Assembly: GCA_033977085.1 (NCBI GenBank)
Contig: CP138906.1
Span: forward strand, 1,612,001-1,676,000
Reading direction: 5' to 3'
Length of the DNA: 64,000 bases
From: Apirhabdus apintestini
GTDB lineage: Bacteria; Pseudomonadota; Gammaproteobacteria; Enterobacterales; Enterobacteriaceae
Shown here: in pieces, positions 56,486-64,000 of the stretch
Numbering within the stretch: the first letter of the stretch is position 1
Layout of the letters: each line of letters opens with the position of its first letter
Notes under the pieces: model-generated
What the model was told of the DNA's origin: nothing
Seen by the model: only the letters and a program-made list of their open reading frames with translations
Database searches by the model: none
Translations under genes and position numbers: made by a program

Positions 56486-57057
56486 GTTGCCCCACAGACG
56501 AGCTCTCGTACAGGGATCGCGTGAGTTTCCCACTTCCAGGTCTCTGGCGTGACGGGGGCGGGAATAAGTGAAATGCAGTGCGTCGGGCAGGGGGCAATGC
56601 AAAGATTGCAGCCGGTACATAAATCGCTGAGAACGGTGTGCATCGCGCGGGATGCGCCCACAATTGCGTCGACCGGACAGGCCTGAATGCATTTGGTACA
56701 ACCGATACACTGGCTTTCATCAATGATAGCCAGCATGCGTACCGGCGCATTGAGCGCATTATTTTCTCCCGTCGGCAGAGGCTCCACGTTTAATAGAGCG
56801 GCTATTTTCTGCATTACCGGTTCGCCGCCGGGGGCGCAAAGATTAATATTCGCGCCGTTATTGCCCACCGCTTCTGCGTAGGGGCGGCAGCCAGGATAGC
56901 CACACTGTGCGCACTGGCTTTGGGGAAGCAGCGCTTCAATTTTATCAACAATGGGATCTTCGGCTATCGCAAAACGACGTGACGCATAGCCAAGCAGAAG
57001 ACCAAAAACCAGCGCCAGCAGCGTCAGAACTAAAACGGCGATTAATATGATGGACAT
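56478..57057 (-). CDS. rsxB: Ferredoxin-like subunit RsxB (shift at the C-terminus)
   Basis: N-terminal membrane helix (IILIAVLVLTLLALVFGLLLG), a 4Fe-4S domain (CAQCGYPGCRPYAEAV) and two ferredoxin motifs (CIGCTKCIQACP and CTGCNLCIAPCP). An extra G at 56500 (AGCTG read with an added base) shifts the last residues; corrected, it ends IPVRELSVGQHV and stops at 56478, 192 aa as in E. coli. Overlaps rsxC by 8 nt and rsxA by 1 nt. Confidence 0.94.
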
Positions 57058-57638
57058 TAGAATTTTACCAGACCACTGAAGCCCATAAACGCCAAAGACA
57101 TCAGTCCTGCGGTAATCAGCGCGATAGCGTTACCTTTGAACGGCGTCGGAACGTCGGCCACCGCTAGTCGTTCCCGGATTGAGGCAAACAGAACCATCAC
57201 CAGTGAAAAACCGACGGCGGCGGAAAATCCGTATAGGGCAGACTCCAGAAAACGATGGTTTAGGTTAATGCTCAACAGTGCAACGCCCAGTACGGCGCAA
57301 TTGGTGGTAATTAGCGGCAGAAAGATCCCCAGCAGGCGATACAGCGCGGGGCTGGTTTTACGTACCACCATTTCAGTAAATTGCACCACTACGGCAATCA
57401 CCAGAATGAAAGCCATCGTGCGCAGATAAATAAGATCCAGCGGCACCAGTAAAAGATGGTCGATAAGCCAGGCACAAATGGTTGCCAGCGTCATCACGAA
57501 TGTAGTGGCCAGCCCCATACCAATCGCTGTCTCTAGTTTCTTTGAGACACCCATAAAAGGACACAGCCCGAGAAACTTCACTAATACGAAGTTGTTAACC
57601 AGCACGGTACCGATAAATAACAGCAAATAGTCAGACAT
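57057..57638 (-). CDS. rsxA: Electron transport complex subunit RsxA
   Basis: 193-aa intact six-helix membrane subunit (VLVNNFVLVKFLGLCPFMGVSKKLETAIGMG), paralogous to RsxE. First gene of rsxABCDGE-nth; all junctions are overlaps or a few bases, so it is one operon. Confidence 0.97.
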   Translation of the reverse strand: MSDYLLLFIGTVLVNNFVLVKFLGLCPFMGVSKKLETAIGMGLATTFVMTLATICAWLIDHLLLVPLDLIYLRTMAFILVIAVVVQFTEMVVRKTSPALYRLLGIFLPLITTNCAVLGVALLSINLNHRFLESALYGFSAAVGFSLVMVLFASIRERLAVADVPTPFKGNAIALITAGLMSLAFMGFSGLVKF

Positions 57639-57735
57639 AATCGACCTGAATCAGAAGAGGCGCCTATTATCAGGCAATCTGCCGATAGCGACAACCCGTT
57701 AGTCTGTAAGGTTTACAGGCGCGTTAATGTTTGTT

Positions 57736-58151
57736 TTACGCGTATTGCGCGCCGAAAGTAGGGGCGAATAATGCAGCCGCCAGCAGTGAGTACAGCAATT
57801 GTCGCAGCGCCAGCGCATCGATAACGGGTGTAAACGCGAACGTTTTCAAGGCCAGCAAAATATTTATCAGCAACCAGATAATATAATGTTTGCGCACCAC
57901 GGCGCGCCGTTTAAAAAAGCGGTGGTGAGCCAGAGCGTGTAAAGCCACATTGCCAGCGTACTCAACAGTGAAAAATACCAAAGCGCGACGCGGGCGGCGC
58001 TTTGCATACCCAGCAAGTGATGGGTATGAGGGCTGGTAAGCGCGATGCCAAACAACGCCAGTGTAATCGTGATACTAAAAAGCGTAAGCAGGAGCCAGGC
58101 GAGCGGTGCGAGAAGCCAGCCGCCAATGCGCAGCGGATTTGATGTGGTCAT
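57736..58151 (-). CDS. ydgK: DUF2569-type membrane protein YdgK (one frameshift)
   Basis: Four-helix inner-membrane protein, similar to E. coli YdgK in the start (TTSNPLRIGGWLLAPLAWLL), LWLTTAFFKRRAVVRKHYIIWLLINILLA and end. One T is missing near 57912. About 138 aa. Function unknown; upstream of rsxA in the same direction as in E. coli. Confidence 0.87.
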
Positions 58152-58574
58152 AAGGCCTACCTCCGGATAGCATCAGGGAAAAGCGGGACGAGTGCCGGGC
58201 AGGGATTATAAGAAAAATTGCGCTGATTACCATCGCTGATTGTGACTCGGCCCTCGGGGATTTTACCGCTGCCGCGCTGCTTGCACAGGCAATCACCTTC
58301 CACAAGCTTAATTTACCGCTGGCGTACGGCCGACGCAGGATACATAAAGCCCGGCGCGCCTGGCCTGGAGATATCTGAAAGGTAGCGCATTGCGACGCTG
58401 CATATAACGATTATCTGCATCTGAATCGATATCCTCTGCAGCGCCATTACTGCAAGACTGCGGGTAACTGCGGCGAGATAAAAAGGTTATGAGGCTTAGG
58501 GAGACTATATTTACGGTTGTGAACCCGCGGCAATTGATGGGAAAATGCCGTTTCAACTGATGCGAGGAGGAGCA
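58152..58574. other. 423-bp region where E. coli has cnu and blr
   Basis: Searched in all frames for the 71-residue Cnu (Hha family) and the 41-residue Blr: neither is recognisable. The longest minus frame (58308-58634) overlaps the ydgJ start and looks like noise. Confidence 0.5.
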
Positions 58575-59614
58575 ATGAGCGACAGCATTCGAGTAGGTCT
58601 CATCGGATATGGGTATGCCAGTAAAACGTTCCATGCTCCACTGATTGACGGTACGCCAGGCCTGGAGCTAGCGGCTATTACCAGCAGCGATGCCGGTAAG
58701 GTCACGGCCGACTGGCCGCAAATGCGGGTTATCGCCAGCCCGCAGGCGCTAATTACCGATCCTGCAATCGACCTTATTGTTATCCCAACCCCCAATGATA
58801 CGCATTTTCCGCTGGCGAAAGCCGCGCTGGAGGCGGGTAAACATGTGGTGGTTGATAAACCCTTTACCGTGACGTTGTCACAGGCACGCGAACTGGATGC
58901 CCTGGCTAAAAGCCGGGGATTACTGCTTTCCGTGTTTCATAATCGGCGTTGGGATAGCGACTTTCTGACGTTAAAAACGCTGATTACCGAAGGCACTCTT
59001 GGTGAAGTTGCTTATTTGGAATCGCACTTTGATCGTTTTCGCCCTCAGGTGCGTGACCGCTGGCGCGAGCAATCGGGTATCGGAAGCGGTATCTGGTACG
59101 ATCTGGCGCCGCATTTGATCGATCAGGCACTGGTGCTTTTTGGTCTGCCGGTCAGCCTGTATGTGGATTTGGCCCAGCAGCGGCCCGGCGCTAAAACGAC
59201 CGACTATTTCCACGCGGTATTGAACTATCCCCAGCGCCGCGTGGTGTTGCATGCCAGCATGCTGGTGGCCGCTCAGTCGGCGCGTTTCATTGCTCACGGC
59301 ACGCGCGGGAGTTATGTGAAATATGGATTAGACCCTCAGGAAGATCGCCTGAAGGCGGGCGAACGACCGCCCTGGAGGACTGGGGTTATGATATGCGTGA
59401 CGGCATGTTAACGCTCGCCCAGGGCGATATCATGGCGGAGCAGCCGGTACTTTCGCTACCCGGTAATTACCCGGCGTACTATGCTGGCGTGCGCGATGCG
59501 CTGAACGGACAGGCAGAAAACCCGGTACCGGCGAGCCAGGCGATTCGGGTCATGGAAATTATTGAACTGGGCATTGAATCTGCTAAACACCGGGCAGTGC
59601 TGAATCTTATCTAA
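58575..59614 (+). CDS. ydgJ: Gfo/Idh/MocA oxidoreductase YdgJ (one frameshift)
   Basis: NAD(P)-dependent oxidoreductase, about 346 aa. Rossmann motif VGLIGYGYASKTFHAP, then VIPTPNDTHFPLAKAALEAGKHVVVDKPF with the EKP-type active-site Lys, and WYDLAPHLIDQALVLFG. AGGAGG 7 nt before the ATG. One C is missing near 59372 (PP-LEDWGYD). Substrate unknown. Confidence 0.91.
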
Positions 59615-59736
59615 CTGAGCGGTTTAAGCGAGGCCGCGGCTGTTCCTCTCTCCGCGGCTTCCGTTCAGTTTAATGCGATACCTGCTGAATATATCGCCTG
59701 ATTAAACACCGGTCTCACAGGCTTAATGCACGGCGC

Positions 59737-60721
59737 TTATTTTTCGCGCAGCGCCTGTTTCTCCGCGGGCGTCATAAAAGCGATTTCCATACTATTGGCC
59801 TGCGCCTGCCTGATTTGCTCCGGGAGAGGCCGGCCTGCGGCGCCGCGTGCTGATATTCATGCTGAATATCTACGCCCTGAACCGACGGATCGTCGGTATT
59901 AATCGTGGCCAGAATGCCGTGTTCAAGGAACAGGCGCAGTGGATGATGCGCCAGCGAACTGACGGTGCTGGTTTGAATATTTGATGTCAGGCAGGATTCA
60001 ATACCAATACGCCGATCGGCCAGAAAATCCATTAGCGCAGGATCTTCAATCGCTTTCACGCCGTGCCCGATACGCTCCGCGCCCAGCTCACGTATGGCCT
60101 GCCAGATGCTTTCCGGCCCTGCGGCTTCGCCGGCGTGCACGGTGATATGCCACCCGGCGTCGCGCGCCCGATTGAAATGGTCGAGGAACAGGCTACCCGG
60201 AAAGCCTAATTCATCACCCGCGAGGTCGAGCGCGGTAATGTTATTCCGATGCGCCAGCAAGGCGTTCAGTTCTTCTTTACAGGCAGCTTCACCATAGGTA
60301 CGGCTTAAGATGCCGGTTAACCGCGCCTGAAGGCCCAGCTCGCGGCATCCTTGCGCGACGCCGTCAATCACTGCTTCAACCACGCCGGCAATCGGAAGAC
60401 GGTGCGCCATAGCCATGTAGCGCGGGGAGAAGCGTAACTCGACGTAATGCAGGCCCTGAGCTACGGCATCTTCGACATTTTCATAGGCAACGCGACGGCA
60501 GGCCTCCAGTGAACCAAGAACCTTAACCCCCAGTCCAGTCTGGCTAAGAAGCTGACCAAATCCGGCTGCGTTTCGGTGACCTGAACGTACGGGCGCAGGG
60601 CGCTGAGCGTGTCAGCCGGTAACGGGAGGGCGAATTGACGGCCTAATTCAAGAATCGTTTGCGCACGAATATTGCCGTCCAGATGACGATGAAGATCGAG
60701 CAGCGGTAAGGTGTGGTCCAT
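59737..60721 (-). CDS. add: Adenosine deaminase (two frameshifts)
   Basis: Zn enzyme turning adenosine to inosine in purine salvage. N-terminal DLHRHLDGNIR (Zn His pair), VHAGEAAGPESIWQAIRELGAERIGHGV (Zn His and catalytic Glu/His), SNIQT, and NTDDPSVQG (Zn Asp). One G is lost near 60540 and one near 59826; after repair it ends KQALREK, about 329 aa. Complements the purine genes punC, punR and purR elsewhere in the window. Confidence 0.94.
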
Positions 60722-61264
60722 ATTGCACTCCTGAGGTTAGCTTCTGGCCCGTTGCGTCGCTGGTATTATTGAATCAGCGGGGTTAACGAACTGTGTGTGG
60801 CACCGACGCATTTAAGATGTCGTAGCATAACAAAGTCTCAATCTGCGTAAATACCAGCGAATAATTGCCTGGATACGTTTTGAAATATAATTTTTCATAT
60901 TGGAACAACTTGAATAAGTAATAGCATTGCTTTCTAAGCAATTGTTGTATCGGAGTATTATTTTCAACTTACTAATTTTTAAAGAAATTTAAACAGTCAT
61001 TTAAAAACTGGGCGCTGGATATTAAGGCGAAGAATCGTTTATAGTACGCAAACGGAGAATCAGGGTATTACTCAGGTTCGCCCAATACGCGATGACACAG
61101 CATGCTGTAGTGGTTGCGTTTCTGGAAGAACAATCATGCCAAAGGATCGCAGGCGCGCTCTGCCGAAAGGGGGAGCGAAGAATAGACCGTTTCAGCGCTT
61201 TATTTTTCGTGGGTAACGTCAATCGGCCCCGTGTTTGCCATGCAATGAGATAGCCGCCTCATTC
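60722..61264. other. 543-bp region, no gene seen
   Basis: AT-rich (60840-61020); contains the add promoter. A 66-codon minus frame (61022-61222) has no homology I recognise. Confidence 0.45.
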
Positions 61265-61287
61265 ACCAGCCTTCGGGCTGGTTTTTT
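61265..61287 (+). terminator. Rho-independent terminator
   Basis: ACCAGCC/GGCTGGT hairpin with TTCG-type loop and T6 run. No plus-strand gene is seen just upstream. Confidence 0.75.
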
Positions 61288-61408
61288 ATTCTTAACTAAA
61301 AACTACGTCCTGTGGACGTTGTTATCGACTCGGTTTTGGCTCTGCCTGTAAAAACCCCCACGCCAAAATCCCTGCCTGTTATCCCCACAACCGATAGGGA
61401 AATTAAAC

Positions 61409-61857
61409 ATGAGCAGGTTTCAAAGAGCTTCCCACCTACTGTGGCATTGTCAATATCATATAGTCTGGACGCCTGAGTGCCGTTTCAGAATACTCAAAGG
61501 CAATGTTGGGAAGGAAGTGTATCGACAGATAGGGATACTCAGTGAGCAGTTAAAGCGCCAACTTATTGAATTAAACGACCAGTTAGAGCATGTGCATCTT
61601 CTGGTGAAAATACCGCCGAGGTTGTTAGGTATCAGAAGTGATGGGCCATCTGAAGGGCAGGACAGCAATAAGGCTCTTCAGTAAGTTTCCCTGCTTACTA
61701 AGCATACGCTATGGGGAAATCACTTCCGGGCAAAAGGGATGCCGCGTAGACAGCGCAGGTGTGAATGCAGAAATGATGCGTAAATACGTCAAGTATCAGG
61801 AAAAGCATGAAGTGGATGATAACAGCTATCGCTACATGAAGCGTTGAAGGGAAGGCT
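61409..61857 (+). pseudogene. tnpA: IS200/IS605-family transposase relic
   Basis: Y1 tyrosine transposase of the IS200 type. Start MSRFQRASHLLWHCQYHIVWTPECRF; HUH-type segment LEHVHLLVKIPPR near 61590; MGHLKGRTAIRLFSKFP; catalytic-Tyr region NAEMMRKYVKYQEKHEVDD. The frame shifts near 61630, again after 61685 (WGNHFRAKG out of phase) and back near 61739, and several conserved residues are changed, so some decay is real here. Flanks contain stem-loops that may be the element ends; borders not fixed. Confidence 0.8.
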
Positions 61858-62237
61858 CCATGAGCCCGAACTCAGAGCGCCGCTTTGGGGCGTAAGCAAA
61901 ACCGCCTTCTATGAAGGCAGATGTTTACTTTTGTTTTCAAGCAATATGCCCGTGTCGGTGTCGGTAATCGTCAACCAGGCAGAGGCGTAGCGTTATTGCA
62001 GCTAACGCAGTCTGACAAATCGGGCATATCTTCCAGCCATTAAAAGGCTAAACCCTTTATGTATGGCCGACGCGTCAATTTTCCGTAGCGCTGCACCATG
62101 ATATTAGATTGATTGTCATGTGTTAGGGGAGCGCGGCGCAAGGGTATATAAGAGGGCGTTTACATTTATTGCGCCAACCGCCGGCGCAAACGCGTTCTGC
62201 TGCGGCTTGGGAGCGGCAGATGTACCGCTCCCGATAA
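61858..62237. other. Region between IS200 relic and malY
   Basis: Contains a hairpin (CCGCCTTC...GAAGGC near 61910) that could be the right end of the IS200-like element. No gene seen. Confidence 0.4.
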
Positions 62238-63420
62238 TTATGCGCCGGCGCGTAGGGTATGAATCCCGGCGATAAGCCTGCACACGCCATCTTCCAGTTT
62301 ACTGCGCGGGCAGCCTGCATTCAGGCGCACGAAGCCGCTGCCTTCAGGGCCGTAGGTATATCCGGGCATTATCGCCACTTTTTGCTCTGCTATCAGGATG
62401 GTCTGGAGTTGATGCTCATCCAGTTTCAGAGGGCGTAAATCAAGCCATGCCAGATAGGTTGCCGCAGGCGGCTGCCACCTCGAGCTCAGGAAATTCAGTA
62501 TTTAATGTTTCGGCGACCCAGCGCAGATTCTCTTCCAGATAACCACGCAATGCATCCAGCCAGGGCGCTCCATGACGATAAGCGGCAATATGGGCGACCA
62601 GCGCAAGCACCGCCGGAGATGATAATCCGTCGCGTCCTTTTAATGCATTGAGGTAATTCGCTCGCTCATCATCGCTGCTTATCATCCCGTAGGCTCCGGT
62701 CAGCGCCGGAATATTGAAGCTTTTAGACCCGGAAGTGAATAGCGCCCAGTCGCCTCGACCCACTTGGGTCCAGGGAATATGCTGGCGGCCGTTCCATACC
62801 ATATCCATATGAATTTCATCGCTAATGACCCGAACACCGTGCCGTTCGCAAAGCTGCGCCATAGTATCCAGCTCTTCGCGGGTCCAGACTTTCCCCGTTG
62901 GATTATGCGGGCTGCAAAGCAGTAAAATCCGACAGCGCGGGCGGGATAGCAGAGTTTCAAGATTATCCATATCGCACAGCCATTCGTCGCCCCTCAGATA
63001 TAACGGGGCGCTCAGCGCGTTGCGATCATTTCCGGCAATGGCCTTATAGAATGCATCGTAGGCAGGGGTATGAATAACGATTTCGTCTCCCGGCTCGCTC
63101 CACTGACGAATAAGCTGTGAAATCATATAGATAACGGAGGGGCCATAGACCAGCGTTTGTTCATTGATGTCGGTGGCGAATCGTTCACGATACCAGTGGG
63201 CTATTGCGCCGGTGAATTCAGGATTTTGCCAGCGGCTATATCCGAGCACGCCGTGCTGCAAACGTTGCTGGATCGCGGTGAGTATGCACGGCGCGGTAGG
63301 AAAATCCATATCGGAGATAGTAAATGGCAGTAAATCGGCGGCGCCAAAGCGATCGGCGACATAATCCCACTGCGTACACCAGGTGCCGTGTCGGTCTGTG
63401 GTTTTAGAAAAGTCAAACAT
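62238..63420 (-). CDS. malY: Cystathionine beta-lyase/MalT antagonist MalY (one insertion)
   Basis: PLP-dependent C-S lyase that also represses the maltose regulon. Start MFDFSKTTDRHGTWCTQWDYV; LLPFTISDMDFPTAPC, SPHNPTGKVWT, ISDEIHMDMVW, and SGSKSFNIPALTGAYG with the PLP Lys. An extra G at 62482 (CAGCTC read CGAGCTC) shifts the frame after PEL; corrected it continues RWQPPAATYLAWLDLRPL and ends SKLEDGVCRLIAGIHTLRAGA, about 393 aa. Confidence 0.94.
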
Positions 63421-63465
63421 ATAACCTCGCAATACCTCCCCTGCGTTGCCGCAGGGAGAAATAAA

Positions 63466-64000
63466 TCAGGCCTCAACGCTATTCATGAGCTCGAGCCATT
63501 TCATCTTTAACGGACTGAACCTGAGGGCCAATCACAACCTGGAGATTGTGCTGGTTAAGCTGCACTACGCCGATTGCCCGTAGAGCCTTCAGCGCCGCGC
63601 TGTCTACTTTATCCATTTCTTTAACCGACAGACGCAGTCGGGTGATGCAGTTGTCCAGATTGGTGATGTTTTCCGCGCCGCCCAGTGCATCCAGCATTGC
63701 CGGCACATTATAGCCAGACTTACCGGTGGGAGCCGCGTTTACCTGTGCAGCCGCGGCAGGTTCGATATCACGTCCCGGCGTTTTCAGGTTGAAGCGTAAA
63801 ATAGCGAAGCGGAACAGTGCGTAGTAGACCACGAACCAGATTACGGCCACTACCGGCACCATATACCATTTGGTTGACAGGCCATGCAGGATGCCAAAGA
63901 CCACGAAGTCGATAATATTGCCATCGGTATTCCCGATTGTGACACCCAGCACCGCCATCATGGTAAACCCAAGGCCAGTTAAGATCGCATGCAGGACATA
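63466..64000 (-). CDS. malX: PTS maltose/glucose enzyme II MalX, C-terminal part
   Basis: C-terminal end of the glucose-family PTS IICB protein; the gene continues past the window. Seen: last EIIC helices (WYMVPVVAVIWFVVYYALFRFAILRFN), a linker, and the EIIB domain with NCITRLRLSVKE whose Cys is phosphorylated. An extra C at 63492 (GAGCTG read GAGCTCG) alters the last residues; corrected it ends KDEMAQLMNSVEA, stop at 63466. Forms malXY with malY. Confidence 0.93.

Noticed and set aside
58308..58634. 108-codon minus-strand frame as cnu
   Set aside because: No resemblance to the Hha/Cnu family and it overlaps the start of ydgJ.

Overview
The window is chromosomal DNA of an Enterobacteriaceae (gammaproteobacterium). 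Gene order and protein identity follow the E. coli K-12 block rprA-ydiK-ydiJ-menI / ldtE-lpp-pykF / valW-valV-mdtK-ribE-cfa-punC-punR-purR-ynhF-ydhP-mepH-grxD-rnt-gloA-nemA-nemR-ydhL-ydhF-sodC-ydhKJI-slyA-slyB-anmK-mliC-pdxH-tyrS-pdxY-gstA-dtpA-nth-rsxEGDCBA-ydgK-ydgJ-add-malY-malX. It is not E. coli itself: the proteins differ clearly, and the loci normally holding sufABCDSE, the ydhQ-ydhX genes, sodB and lhr lack them. I cannot name the genus from this window.

Layout. 1-5.4 kb: RprA sRNA, ydiK, ydiJ, menI. 5.4-10.8 kb: a minus-strand three-gene outer-membrane cluster (beta-barrel, Omp85/BamA-TamA-like barrel, DUF4056-like protein) where E. coli has suf; the Omp85 gene is split by an IS. 11.6-14.8 kb: ldtE, lpp, pykF. 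14.8-18.7 kb: AT-rich accessory DNA with an orphan type VI secretion pair (tssL, OmpA-domain protein) ending at two tRNA-Val genes, the same chromosomal site that carries SPI-2 in Salmonella. 19.2-28.9 kb: mdtK to mepH, including the purine genes punC/punR/purR. 31.2-49.2 kb: redox, detoxification, efflux and pyridoxal genes. 49.4-58.2 kb: dtpA, nth and the complete rsxABCDGE (Rnf-type) electron-transport operon. 58.5-64 kb: ydgJ, add, an IS200-like relic, malY, and malX running off the end.

Three almost identical copies of an IS100-like IS21-family element (about 1954 bp) lie at 7300-9253, 29084-31036 and 35677-37630. Each has TGT...ACA ends and an exact 5-bp target duplication. Two disrupt genes (the Omp85 barrel and ydhF); the third sits between mepH and grxD.

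The dominant oddity is that most genes, including the essential tyrS, are broken by one-base shifts. Nearly all are one base missing from a homopolymer, and a second class reads AGCTG as AGCTCG. In mdtK a +1 and a -1 cancel, leaving an open frame with a garbled middle. This pattern fits systematic long-read sequencing error much better than gene decay. I therefore annotate these genes at full span as CDS, noting the shifts, and reserve 'pseudogene' for IS-split or degraded genes. E. coli comparisons are from memory, not from a search.
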